Assembly (NCBI RefSeq): GCF_005502935.1 | Contig: NZ_SCMP01000006.1 | Span: 124,001-188,000, forward strand | DNA: 64,000 bases | Direction of reading: 5' to 3' | Origin: Pseudomonas sp. 2FG | GTDB lineage: Bacteria; Pseudomonadota; Gammaproteobacteria; Pseudomonadales; Pseudomonadaceae | In this document: in pieces, positions 32,678 to 48,139 of the stretch | Numbering within the stretch: position 1 is the stretch's first letter | How the letters are laid out: each line of letters begins with the position of its first letter | The notes under the pieces: model-generated | What the model saw: the letters and a program-made list of their open reading frames with translations, nothing else | Told to the model about the DNA's origin: nothing | Database searches by the model: none | Program-made: the position numbers and the translations under genes

Positions 32678-35431
32678 TTATTGGCTCACAGGCGGGCGTG
32701 GAGAGTAAGTCCAGTTAGTTTTTGGATCATATACTTGAACCTTCCCGTCATGGCCGACCTTTGATACGGGAACTTTTAGTTTCTCAGATATTAACTTGTC
32801 TTGGGAGCTTATATTTGTATTGCCTGGGTGGTTATGCCCATGCTCCAGCGGGGGCTTGCCTGGGAGTGGCTCTTGCGGGGTAACGAGGCTTGGTTCCTCA
32901 TCTGTAGATAGGTCCGTATATGCATATTTGGTGCAGCCATTAGCCTCCATTTTGTAAATGTAGGCGGTATATTCGTTACCGGTTTCAATGCCTTTTAATC
33001 GGATATCCTCAAGCATTTCGAATCGCGCTAGCGCAAATGTGTCATATGGCGTGTGAGGTGTGAGGCCCAAGAAGTCCGCGTAATTGATCGGATTGCCTAG
33101 AACATACCCAAACGTATTAAGCCCGCCCCCTAGCCCAACTGGGTCACTTTCGACATAGCGCCCGGTCTGCGGGTCGTAATCGCGGAAGTAGTTGTAGTGC
33201 AGCCCGCTCTCCTGGTCGTAGTACTGGCCGGGGAAGCGCAGGTTGATCACGATGAGGTTGTTGGTGGCTGCGCCGGCGCCAAAGGCGTCGCTGTTCCAGT
33301 ACCACAGCAGCTGCTGGTCCGGGTCGGTGGCCAAGCGCGGGGTGTTGAGGTGGTCGCTGTGCAAGTAGTACTGGCGGGTGTAGAGAACAGTCACACCATC
33401 GGTGGCGTATTTCAGCTCATAGCTGGCTAGGGGCATACCCTCCAGCCAGATCCAGTATGTCGCCCGGTATTTCTTGCCGTTGGGGTTGTACTGCACTTCG
33501 CCGAGCAGTTGGCCATCGGCACCGTACAGGTAGGTGGTGGCTAAGGCGACGCGGCCGCTACTGTACCGCTGCTTCAGGGTGCGTTGGCCGAGAGCGTTGT
33601 AGCGGTAGTCGGCGGACAGCGTGGTAGTGGTGGTGGGGATGAACGCCTGCTTCAGGCGGCCTTGCTCGTCGTAGGTATAGCGCCGGCTCAGGGCATGTTG
33701 CAGGGCGTTGCCGGAAGCATCCATCTGCACCGTGGTGCTGACATTCTTGAGCAGGCGATTGCTGTTGGTAGCTATGACCAGGGGCTGGGCGGTTGCAGCC
33801 CCTTCAACGCCGTCGGTGAGGCGGTAGGTGCGGCGCTGTTTACGGTTACCGGTGGCGTCATAGCTGTAGGTCTTGCGCTCGTTGGCGGCCTTTTCTTCGG
33901 TGAGGCGGTCGAGGGCGTCGTACTGGTAATCCAGGGTGCCGAACAGACTATGGGCGTGCCGGGTGATATTGCCGTTGGCATCGTGCTGGTAGCCACTCTG
34001 CCAGACACCGACCTGTTGCTGGGTGAGCTGGTAATCCTGGTCGTAGCTGCGGCTGAGGCTGATGCCGTTGCCCCAGGTCAGGCTGTTCAGCGGGCCGAAC
34101 GGCAGGTAGCTGATCTGGCTGGCGATTGGGGTCGGTGCATTGCTGCCCACGGTCAGGCCGACCTGCTCGACTTGGCCGGCGGCGTTGCGCGAGTACTCGA
34201 CACTGAAGCCGTCCGGGTAGGTGATGCGGGTCAGTTGGTTGGCGCCGTCGTAGGCGTATTGCAGGCGGTCGTACCGGTCGCTGCCCAGCACCTCCACCGA
34301 GCGGATCTGCTCGATCAGATTGCCGCGCCCGTCATACGTGTAGCCGAGCACACCGCTGGCATCCTGCACGGCGGTCAGGCGGCCTATACCGCGGTTGCCC
34401 TCGGCAGTCATGTCGTGGTGGTACTGCACGTTCAGCGCCGGGTTGGCCGGGTAGCGGCGGGCGATCAGGCGGTTCAGCGCGTCGTAGGCATACTCGGTGA
34501 TCACGCCACGCGCGTCGGTCTTGCTGATGACGTTACCGGCGGCATCGTGGCTGAAGGTGGTGGTGCCGCTGTCCGGGCTGATCAGTTGAGTCAGGTTGCC
34601 GAGGCCGTCGTAGACATAGCGGGTGGTGACGCCGCGCGGGTCGCTGACCTGGGTCAGGTGGTCCTGCGCGTCATAGGCCAGGGCGGTGACCCCATTGAGC
34701 GGATCGGAGCTGGCGACCAGACGGTCGAGGGCATCGTAGGCGCGGACGTGACTGTTCTGCTTGGGGTTGGTACGGACGGTGGGGTTGTCGTTGAGGTCGT
34801 ACTGGACGCGACTGGTCTGCCCGGCGGCGCCGACCGAACGGAGCAAGCGGCCCAGTTCGTCATAGGCCCACTGCTGCTGTTGGGTGAGGTTGTTGGAGGC
34901 GTCCTTGATCCGTTGGGCGGTGCGGTTGCCCATGGCGTCCAGATCGTATTCGACGGTCTCGCCGAGGTTGTTGGCAATGCGGGTCAGGCGCCGCGCATCG
35001 TCCCAGCTGTAGGCCAGCCAGCTGCCGTCACCGCGGGTGACCTTGGTGATCTGGCCCACGGCATCGTGCTCGAAACTGGTGGTGCTGCCGGCCGTGCTGA
35101 CCGAGGCCAGCCAGCCCTGCGGGGCATAGGTGAGGCTGGTGCTGACGTTGTTGGCGTCGGTGATGCTCTGTGGATGGCCGTCGGCGTCGTAGTTCGACAG
35201 CTGGGTGAGATGGCCGAGGGCGTTGGTGACGCTGGTCAGATGCCCCTGCCCGTCATAGGCGTAGCGGGTGATGTCCGCCACATCGGTGCGCGGGCCGTCG
35301 GCCGTTTCGATCAGGCCCTGGCTGGTGTAGCTGTAGCTCCAGCTGCGCTCGGCGGCTTGGGTGGAGGGCCAGCTCAACGCGCTGGCCAGGGCGAGCGCGA
35401 GCAGGCTCGCGCGGTGCAGAGTCTTGTTCAT
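32678..35431 (-). CDS. RHS-repeat protein with JAMM-like C-terminal toxin domain
   Basis: A 917-residue RHS/YD-repeat protein that would form a shell around its own C-terminal toxin. It starts MNKTLHRASLLALALASALSWPSTQAAE, a Sec signal peptide. More than twenty YD-type repeats follow (for example TRYAYDGQGHLTSVTNALGH), then the core end [40 protein letters not shown] near residue 785. The last 128 residues are unlike the rest, AT-rich, and contain EHGHNHPGNTNISSQDK near 862. The H-x-H-P then S and D pattern resembles the metal-binding JAMM/JAB motif with one residue fewer. A metallo-peptidase activity is possible but unproven. An upstream gene encodes the preceding part of the same repeat region. 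Confidence 0.85.
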   Translation of the reverse strand: MNKTLHRASLLALALASALSWPSTQAAERSWSYSYTSQGLIETADGPRTDVADITRYAYDGQGHLTSVTNALGHLTQLSNYDADGHPQSITDANNVSTSLTYAPQGWLASVSTAGSTTSFEHDAVGQITKVTRGDGSWLAYSWDDARRLTRIANNLGETVEYDLDAMGNRTAQRIKDASNNLTQQQQWAYDELGRLLRSVGAAGQTSRVQYDLNDNPTVRTNPKQNSHVRAYDALDRLVASSDPLNGVTALAYDAQDHLTQVSDPRGVTTRYVYDGLGNLTQLISPDSGTTTFSHDAAGNVISKTDARGVITEYAYDALNRLIARRYPANPALNVQYHHDMTAEGNRGIGRLTAVQDASGVLGYTYDGRGNLIEQIRSVEVLGSDRYDRLQYAYDGANQLTRITYPDGFSVEYSRNAAGQVEQVGLTVGSNAPTPIASQISYLPFGPLNSLTWGNGISLSRSYDQDYQLTQQQVGVWQSGYQHDANGNITRHAHSLFGTLDYQYDALDRLTEEKAANERKTYSYDATGNRKQRRTYRLTDGVEGAATAQPLVIATNSNRLLKNVSTTVQMDASGNALQHALSRRYTYDEQGRLKQAFIPTTTTTLSADYRYNALGQRTLKQRYSSGRVALATTYLYGADGQLLGEVQYNPNGKKYRATYWIWLEGMPLASYELKYATDGVTVLYTRQYYLHSDHLNTPRLATDPDQQLLWYWNSDAFGAGAATNNLIVINLRFPGQYYDQESGLHYNYFRDYDPQTGRYVESDPVGLGGGLNTFGYVLGNPINYADFLGLTPHTPYDTFALARFEMLEDIRLKGIETGNEYTAYIYKMEANGCTKYAYTDLSTDEEPSLVTPQEPLPGKPPLEHGHNHPGNTNISSQDKLISEKLKVPVSKVGHDGKVQVYDPKTNWTYSPRPPVSQ

Positions 35432-35450
35432 GTTTCAGGTCCTTCTGAAA

Positions 35451-37025
35451 TCAGCGATCGGTCTGGGTCTGGCTGAGTTGCCGGCCTTGGGCGTCGTAGC
35501 TGTAGGTGGTGATCCGCCCCGGCTCGGTGACAGTCACCGGCAGGAACAGCGTCGGGTGCCAGGCGGTGCTGATGGTGCGGGCCTGCGGCGTGCCAACGGC
35601 TTCGGTGCGGCCGATCTCCAGGCCACGCTCGTTGTAGTCGTAAGTGGTGACGAAGCCCTTGTTATCGGTCTTGGTCTTGAGCAGGCCGCGCGCGTCGTAG
35701 GTGAAGCTCGAGTTGCTGTTGGGGCAATTGGCCGAAGGCTCGCCTTCAATGGCAGTGACGCGCTTGATGCCACCAATCGCGGTGAAGCGGTAGACGGTGG
35801 TTTTGCCCAACTCGTTGGTCACCGTACTGGAGCCGTCGGCGTTGTAGGCCACCGTCCCGTGCTCCACGCCGCCGGCGTGCTCGCTGCTGATGGCCCGACC
35901 CTTATCGTCATACGACCAGGTGGCGTAACGCACGCCGCGTTCGTCGGTGATGCCGGTGAGCAGGTTGGGGTTTCGCGGGTCTTCGTAATGGAACTGACGC
36001 TGCTCGGTTTGGCCGCCGCGGGTGCGGGTGAGTTGGGTCAGGCGTTGGTTGGCGTTGTAGCTGTAAGTGATTTGCAGCGAGGGGGTACTGAGGCTCAGTG
36101 GTTGGTGCTGGGCATCTTCGGTAAAACTCAGGCTGTGGCCGAGGTTATCGGTCACCGTGACCTTGCCGCTGACATAGGTCAGTTGCTGTGTAGCCCCGGC
36201 GGTGTTCGCCCAACGGGTCAAGCGGCCGGTGGCATCGAAGCTGAAGCGCTCGTTGTTCTCGGCGGCATACAGCCAACCATCGGCCGTCTTAACCAAATTC
36301 CCCAACTCGGTCGGCGCCGCCGTTACCGTCGAGCCGTTTACGGTAAAGAAGGATTCGCGGCCGTGGGCCATGACTAGCGCAAGGTTAGTCCCGGCAAAGC
36401 GCAGATAGGTCGAATGGTTATGCCGCCAGAGGCCGTCGAGGCTGTTATAGGTGCGGGTGAAACTGAGGGTGGATATGCCGCTGCTTGGGTAATCGGTTTC
36501 AGTTTGGAACTTGTTACCAATCGCGATATTGATGGGGTTAAATGCGCAACTCATAGGGGGCGGCGGGCCTTTTTGCTCGTCGTTGGCGCATTCGCCAGTT
36601 GCGGAGTTATATTTAGAGTTGGCAGGACATGAATCACCATAACGATGAACATTGGATATCTTAGCTGTAAAGGTGGTATTACCCGGATATTTAACAACGC
36701 ATACAACTGCTGATTCATTCAAAAAAATCATACTTTGAAGAGTGGCACCAATACCACCCCACGCAATGCCTGCTAAATAAGTACAAGCGGCAGAGGCGGA
36801 GCTAAAACTACCCGTGCCAACATACCTCCAATGATAATCAACAGCACCAGCGCTTTCGAATGCAAATAAAAAATGAATAATAACTAGACGTTTAAAAACG
36901 ACAGGAGAACAAAGCCGCAAGAGCCACTGAAAAATAATAAGGAACAGACCACGATTAGCGATCCGTTGCGCTTCGGAGAATCCATTGAGCGCAAACAAAC
37001 TCAGGAGGTGCAAAGTTTTGTTCAT
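35451..37025 (-). CDS. N-terminal RHS half (DUF6531 plus YD repeats), separate secreted protein
   Basis: A 524-residue product from ATG 37025 (MNKTLHLLSLFALNGFSEAQ), with AAAGGGA before it; a longer frame to 37070 has no support. After a hydrophobic N-terminal stretch (LFLIIFQWLLRLCSP...VIIHFLFAFESAGA) and a Cys-containing exported region, the DUF6531-type RHS start is seen (FNPINIAIGNKFQTETDYPSSGISTLSFTRTYNS). YD repeats follow to TTYSYDAQGRQLSQTQTDR, directly before the stop. The next gene begins, after its own signal peptide, with RSWSYSYTSQGLIETADG, which continues the repeat. The two genes together make one usual RHS protein. Both start MNKTLH, 19 bases apart from stop to start. Confidence 0.8.
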   Translation of the reverse strand: MNKTLHLLSLFALNGFSEAQRIANRGLFLIIFQWLLRLCSPVVFKRLVIIHFLFAFESAGAVDYHWRYVGTGSFSSASAACTYLAGIAWGGIGATLQSMIFLNESAVVCVVKYPGNTTFTAKISNVHRYGDSCPANSKYNSATGECANDEQKGPPPPMSCAFNPINIAIGNKFQTETDYPSSGISTLSFTRTYNSLDGLWRHNHSTYLRFAGTNLALVMAHGRESFFTVNGSTVTAAPTELGNLVKTADGWLYAAENNERFSFDATGRLTRWANTAGATQQLTYVSGKVTVTDNLGHSLSFTEDAQHQPLSLSTPSLQITYSYNANQRLTQLTRTRGGQTEQRQFHYEDPRNPNLLTGITDERGVRYATWSYDDKGRAISSEHAGGVEHGTVAYNADGSSTVTNELGKTTVYRFTAIGGIKRVTAIEGEPSANCPNSNSSFTYDARGLLKTKTDNKGFVTTYDYNERGLEIGRTEAVGTPQARTISTAWHPTLFLPVTVTEPGRITTYSYDAQGRQLSQTQTDR

Positions 37026-37373
37026 CTTCAATTCCCTTTGAAAGCAGTGATGGATAATCGCTCGGGCCAAGCCGTCGGCGTAGCTAGGCGCAGTGGTCGC
37101 GGATAATACGGTTCTGCTTGGGCACTGTCACCGCAAGAAGCGCTGCGTGCTCTCAGGTTCAGGCAGAAGGCGTGAGAGCTTTTTATCGGGTGATCGCCGG
37201 GCTGGCCTCAAGGCGAGGGGCTATTGGGCGGCCGGGAGTCTGGCCTTCGATTGCAGAAAGCCTGAGGTGATTGGCCCTATCGGCCAGCGCAGCTGTCGCG
37301 GCCAAGGCCCCTCCCAGCAAAGCGGCACTGGGTTCTTGCTGCGGGATTGGTGACGTTCTCGGGTTCGGTTTCG

Positions 37374-37436
37374 CGGATAAATCCGCTCCTACAAAAACGC
37401 GTAGGGTGGGTTAGCCGCGTAGCGGCGTAACCCACC
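37374..37436. repeat. Intergenic hairpins in a gene-free stretch
   Basis: The 590-bp gap 37026-37615 has no credible gene. It holds GCGGAT-AA-ATCCGC at 37374-37387 within a TCGCGGATAAATCCGCTCC context, and the GTAGGGTGGGTTAGCCGC hairpin at 37401-37436, whose stem GGTGGGTTA-GCCGC pairs with GCGGC-GTAACCCACC. Both are common intergenic repeats of pseudomonads. No terminator with a T-run was seen. Confidence 0.7.
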
Positions 37437-37615
37437 TGCTTGAGGAATTTCCAGCGGCCTACAAGGCTTTAAAACGCTGGGTATCGCTACGCTCCACCCA
37501 TCCTCAGTGGCTGCGGCTGGCAGCGCAGCCTACCGGCGATGACCGCTCTTCCGTTCAGCCTTTAGCCTTTAGCCTTCAACGGCTTCTCGGTTTTTGGTGC
37601 GATCAATCGCACAGC

Positions 37616-38461
37616 CTAGGCTTTCTCCTCGATCAGCCAATCCATCCGCCAGCCGCCCTGGGTCTGCGCCAGTTTCTCGGCCAACCAGGGCATGAGCTGC
37701 TTGAGCTCTTCTTCCAGCCCCCAGGGCGGGCTGGCGATGACCAGACCCGAGCCGTTCAGACCAAACTCGGCGCTGTCGACGGGATGCACGTACAACTCGA
37801 CGCGCAGCAACTTGGGTGCGCCACTCTTGGCCAGGTCGTTATAGAAGCGCTTGAGCTGGCGCTGATCCTTGATCGGGTACCAGATCGCCGCCACCGTCTG
37901 GCGCATGCGACTGATCGCTTCCTTCAGCGCGTGCGCGCAGCGCTGCAACTCATCGGCCTGTTCGAAAGGCGGGTCGATCAGCAGCAACGCACGCTTCTCG
38001 GCCACCGGCAGCAACGCCCGTGGAATGTGCCAGCCTTCGCCCAGGTGCACCGCGACGCGGCGGTCGTGCTTCATATTGTCCTTGAGCAGGCGACCATCTT
38101 CCGGGTGCTTCTCGTTCAGGTGCAGACGGTCCTGCGGGCGCGTCAGCTGGCGCGCCAGCTCGGGCGAGCCCGGGTAGTAACGCAGGCCGCCGCCGGGGTT
38201 GAGCTCACGCAGCACGCGCAGGTAATCGGCGGCCAGCGCCGGCACATCGGCGGCTTCCCACACGCGGCTGATCCCCTCCAGCCACTCGCCGGTACGGCTG
38301 GCCTGGTCACCCTTGAGATCGTACAGGCCGATGCCCGCGTGACTGTCTAGGTAGGCGAACGGCTGTTCTTTACGGCCCATCAGGGCGATCAGACGGGACA
38401 GCAGCAAGTGCTTGAACACATCGGCATGATTGCCGGCGTGGAAGGCGTGGCGGTAGTTCAT
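37616..38461 (-). CDS. rlmJ: 23S rRNA (adenine2030-N6)-methyltransferase
   Basis: RlmJ methylates A2030 of 23S rRNA using SAM. The 281-residue product begins with the family signature MNYRHAFHAGNHADVFKHLLLSRLIALM, followed by FAYLDSHAGIGLYDL, where the SAM-binding region lies. It has the catalytic motif LLIDPPFEQADE near residue 163 (D-P-P-F) and ends with GSGLVIASPPWGLEEELKQLMPWLAEKL. The length is usual for the family. It is transcribed away from the acyl-CoA dehydrogenase gene with a 145-bp gap. Base use matches the core genome. The gene is intact and marks the return from the accessory region to core sequence. Confidence 0.95.
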   Translation of the reverse strand: MNYRHAFHAGNHADVFKHLLLSRLIALMGRKEQPFAYLDSHAGIGLYDLKGDQASRTGEWLEGISRVWEAADVPALAADYLRVLRELNPGGGLRYYPGSPELARQLTRPQDRLHLNEKHPEDGRLLKDNMKHDRRVAVHLGEGWHIPRALLPVAEKRALLLIDPPFEQADELQRCAHALKEAISRMRQTVAAIWYPIKDQRQLKRFYNDLAKSGAPKLLRVELYVHPVDSAEFGLNGSGLVIASPPWGLEEELKQLMPWLAEKLAQTQGGWRMDWLIEEKA

Positions 38462-38606
38462 GGAAGGCTCCTCGCGAGGCGGCGAATTCTACCAAGGCCC
38501 TGGCCCGCTCGCCTGTGGGTTTTGCGCCTTTATCACTCCGATGGATGTTGCTAGGCGCGGTTCATTCACCGACCTAGACTCCAGCGATCCCATTGGAGGT
38601 GCGCCC

Positions 38607-40424
38607 ATGTCCGAGACCCTGCTCAGTTCCCGCAACCTGGCCTTCGAGCTGTACGAAGTACTGGACGCCGAAGCCCTGACCCAGCGCGAACGCTTCGCCG
38701 AGCACAACCGCGAAACCTTCGACGCCGCCCTCGGCACGGCACGCAGCATCGCGGAAAAGTTCTTCGCCCCGCACAATCGCAAGGGCGACGAGCACGAGCC
38801 GGAGTATGTCGACGGCGCCGCCGTGCTGATCCCGGAAGTCAAACCGGCGGTCGACGCCTTCCTCGAAGCCGGCTTCCTGAATGCCACGCGCAGCTTCGAG
38901 CAAGGCGGGATGCAGCTGCCGACCCTGCTGTCGCAGGCCTGCTTCGCGCATTTCCAGGCGGCCAACGTCGGCAGCTCGGCCTACCCCTTCCTGACCATGG
39001 GTGCGGCCAACCTGATCGAGACCTTCGGCAACGAGGAGCAGAAGCAGCGCTTCCTGCAGCCGATGATCGAGGGTCGCTTCTTCGGCACCATGGGCCTGAC
39101 CGAACCGCACGCCGGCTCCTCCCTGGCGGATCTCCGCACCCGCGCCGAACCCGCTGAAGACGGTACTTACCGCATCAAGGGCAATAAGATCTTCATCTCC
39201 GGCGGCGATCACCCCTTGAGCGAGAACATCGTGCACATGGTGCTGGCCAAGCTGCCGGATGCACCGCCCGGGGTGAAAGGCATCTCGCTGTTTATCGTGC
39301 CTAAGTTCCTGGTCGACGCCGATGGCTCGCTGGGCCCGCGCAACGACGTGCTCCTCGCCGGCCTGTTCCACAAGATGGGTTACCGCGGCACCACCTCCAC
39401 CGCGCTGAACTTTGGTGATAACGCTGGGGGCGATAACCCCGGCTGCGTCGGCTATCTGGTGGGCAAGCCCCATCACGGCCTGGCCTACATGTTCCAGATG
39501 ATGAACGAGGCGCGCATCGGCGTCGGCATGGGCGCGGTGATGCTCGGCTATGCCGGCTACCTGTATTCGCTGGACTACGCCCGCGAGCGCCCGCAAGGCC
39601 GGCTGCCGGACAGCAAAGACCCGACCACGGCGCCGGTCAGCATAGTCCAGCACGCCGATGTGAAACGCATGCTGCTGACCCAGAAGGCCTATGTCGAAGG
39701 CGCCTTCGACCTGGCACTGTATGCCGCGCGCCTGGTCGACGACACCCAGACCCTGGAAACCGCGGAGGCCCGTCAGCAGGCTCACGAGCTGCTCGATCTG
39801 CTCACCCCGGTCGTCAAGTCCTGGCCCTCGGAGTTCTGCCTGAAGGCCAACGAACTGGCGATCCAGATCCTCGGCGGCCACGGCTACACCCGTGAATACC
39901 CGGTGGAGCAGTACTACCGCGACAACCGCCTGAACCCGATCCACGAAGGCACCCATGGCATTCAGTCGCTCGACCTGCTCGGTCGTAAGCTCGCGCAGCA
40001 CGGCGGGGCCGGGCTCAAGCAGCTCACCGCCCTGATTCAGGGCACGTGCCAGCGCGCCGGCCAGTACGCTTCGCTGAATGCGCTGCGTGCACCGCTGGAA
40101 AAGCTCCTCGCGCAGCTGTCCAGCGTCACCCTGGCGCTGCTCGGCGACCTGGCCCAAGGCCAGGTCAGCCAAGGCCTGGCCAACTCGGCGCTGTACCTCA
40201 AGGCCTTCGGCCATGCGGTGATTGGCTGGCGCTGGCTGGAACAGGCGATCCGCGCCGAAGAGGGGCTGGCCAAGGGCAACGCCGCCGACCTCGACTTCTA
40301 TAAGGGCAAGCTGCAGGCCGCGCGCTACTTCCTGACCTGGGAAGTACCGAGCTGCCACCACGAGTTGGCGATCCTGGAAAACCGCGACGACTGCTGCCTG
40401 ACGATGCAGGACGCCTGGTTCTAG
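38607..40424 (+). CDS. Acyl-CoA dehydrogenase, long (DmdC/FadE-like) type
   Basis: A flavin enzyme of 605 residues that would oxidise an acyl-CoA to the enoyl-CoA and pass electrons to ETF. The start ATG 38607 has GGAGGT nine bases upstream; the open frame before it is not coding. It has the family segments GTMGLTEPHAGSSLADLRTRAEP near residue 165, FISGGDH, and the C-terminal ILGGHGYTREYPVEQYYRDNRLNPIHEGTHGIQSLDLLGRK near 415-455. A final domain of about 130 residues, typical of the 590-600 residue subfamily that includes 3-methylmercaptopropionyl-CoA dehydrogenase, follows. The true substrate cannot be read from sequence. It is a single-gene unit with its own terminator. Confidence 0.92.
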   Translation: MSETLLSSRNLAFELYEVLDAEALTQRERFAEHNRETFDAALGTARSIAEKFFAPHNRKGDEHEPEYVDGAAVLIPEVKPAVDAFLEAGFLNATRSFEQGGMQLPTLLSQACFAHFQAANVGSSAYPFLTMGAANLIETFGNEEQKQRFLQPMIEGRFFGTMGLTEPHAGSSLADLRTRAEPAEDGTYRIKGNKIFISGGDHPLSENIVHMVLAKLPDAPPGVKGISLFIVPKFLVDADGSLGPRNDVLLAGLFHKMGYRGTTSTALNFGDNAGGDNPGCVGYLVGKPHHGLAYMFQMMNEARIGVGMGAVMLGYAGYLYSLDYARERPQGRLPDSKDPTTAPVSIVQHADVKRMLLTQKAYVEGAFDLALYAARLVDDTQTLETAEARQQAHELLDLLTPVVKSWPSEFCLKANELAIQILGGHGYTREYPVEQYYRDNRLNPIHEGTHGIQSLDLLGRKLAQHGGAGLKQLTALIQGTCQRAGQYASLNALRAPLEKLLAQLSSVTLALLGDLAQGQVSQGLANSALYLKAFGHAVIGWRWLEQAIRAEEGLAKGNAADLDFYKGKLQAARYFLTWEVPSCHHELAILENRDDCCLTMQDAWF

Positions 40425-40449
40425 ATCGCCCATAACCCTCGCAACCAAT

Positions 40450-40477
40450 GCCCCGCCCTGTGCGGGGCGTTTTTTTG
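40450..40477 (+). terminator. Rho-independent terminator after acyl-CoA dehydrogenase gene
   Basis: GCCCCGCCC-TGT-GCGGGGC followed by seven T residues, 26 bases after the stop. The stem is almost pure GC. Confidence 0.93.
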
Positions 40478-40571
40478 ACAGGCCGCTCGAGGCACGGGTT
40501 AGAATCGCCTGGCATGGGTACTGCATACGCCGCACCTATTCCGTCTTTCTGTTACCACCTGGAGCCCGCCC

Positions 40572-42317
<1,746 letters not shown>

Positions 42318-42352
42318 ACTCCAGCACCTCACGAGCCGCGCGATCAGCCCCC

Positions 42353-47194
<4,842 letters not shown>

Positions 47195-47223
47195 CACGCC
47201 CCCTTGCAGCAGCCAGCCCGGCG

Positions 47224-47925
47224 TTATTTTCCAGGCGCCAACAACCACTCCAGCCCCATCGCCACATGCCGCTCGCTGCTGTCGATCAGCGGCAAGGGGC
47301 TGGTTACGCCCTCCAGCAGCAGGCCAATTTCCGTGCAACCGAGAATCGCCGCCTCGGCCCCTTCTGCGCGCAGGCGCTCCAAGCTTTGCAGATAGAAGCT
47401 GCGCGCAGGCGCATTGAACTGCCCACAACACAGCTCCTGAAAAATCACCCGATCGAGCTCGACCTGGTCCGACGCCTCTGGCACCAGCACCTGGATACCG
47501 AAGCGCGCGCTTAACCGCTCACGGTAGAACGCCTCCTGCATGGTGAAGCGGGTGCCGAGCAAGGCCGCCCGCTGCACACCGTCCAGCTGCAGGGCCTGGC
47601 CCACCGCATCACCGATATGCAGCAGGGGAATCGTCAGCGCGGCTTCGATCGCCGGCGCGACCTTGTGCATGGTGTTGGTCGCCAGCAGCAGAGCCGTCGC
47701 CCCGGCACGCTGCAGGCCCTCGGCCGCACGGGCCAAACGCTCACCTGCGGCAACCCAGTCGCCGGTTTGCTGCAACGCGGCGATTTCCGCGAAATCCACC
47801 GAATGCACCAGCAACGGCGCCGAATGCAGACCACCCAGGCGCTCACGCACGCCCTGATTCAATAGCCGATAGTAGGTTGCCGTGGACTCCCAACTCATCC
47901 CACCCAGCACGCCCAGTGTACGCAT
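47224..47925 (-). CDS. Amino-acid racemase of the aspartate/glutamate racemase family
   Basis: A 233-residue cofactor-independent racemase from ATG 47925 (MRTLGVLGGMSWESTATYYRLLNQGVRERL). The two catalytic cysteines of the family are in question: ILGCTEIGLLL near residue 190 gives the second Cys, but the first position reads LLATNTMHKV, where the family has N-T/C-M. This Thr-type variant occurs in YgeA/RacX-like broad-specificity racemases, which act on amino acids other than Asp. Residues GGMSW mark the substrate-binding loop. The longer ORF upstream overlaps the divergent promoter region and was not used. It converges on selO with a 29-bp gap. Substrate unknown. Confidence 0.85.
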   Translation of the reverse strand: MRTLGVLGGMSWESTATYYRLLNQGVRERLGGLHSAPLLVHSVDFAEIAALQQTGDWVAAGERLARAAEGLQRAGATALLLATNTMHKVAPAIEAALTIPLLHIGDAVGQALQLDGVQRAALLGTRFTMQEAFYRERLSARFGIQVLVPEASDQVELDRVIFQELCCGQFNAPARSFYLQSLERLRAEGAEAAILGCTEIGLLLEGVTSPLPLIDSSERHVAMGLEWLLAPGK

Positions 47926-48139
47926 CGCATTGTCCTTTTTTAGTCCATCTGTGAGCCTAACCCCCTGGACAGAGTGGTCACCAGATACAGGCAGCGCCCC
48001 GGCGAGCGGTACAGCGGCTCTCAATAACCTAAAAGCATATAATGCTGCTCAATTATTCTTAGACTCTCTAAGCAAAGCCCACTATCTTGGCGCCCGTGCG
48101 GCAAACCGCCCGTCATCTTCCAGCCCAGGCCAGCTGTAC

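Noticed and set aside
33584..35476. Open frame of 630 codons on the plus strand opposite the RHS gene
   Set aside because: It mirrors the repeats of the minus-strand RHS gene, is rich in Val/Gly/Ala as expected of antisense to GC-rich YD repeats, and has no domain.
37093..37353. Possible 86-codon gene in the gap before rlmJ
   Set aside because: No ribosome site, no family features; the stretch has the character of repeat-rich intergenic DNA.
38574..40535. Open frame of 653 codons opposite the acyl-CoA dehydrogenase gene
   Set aside because: Antisense shadow without protein features.
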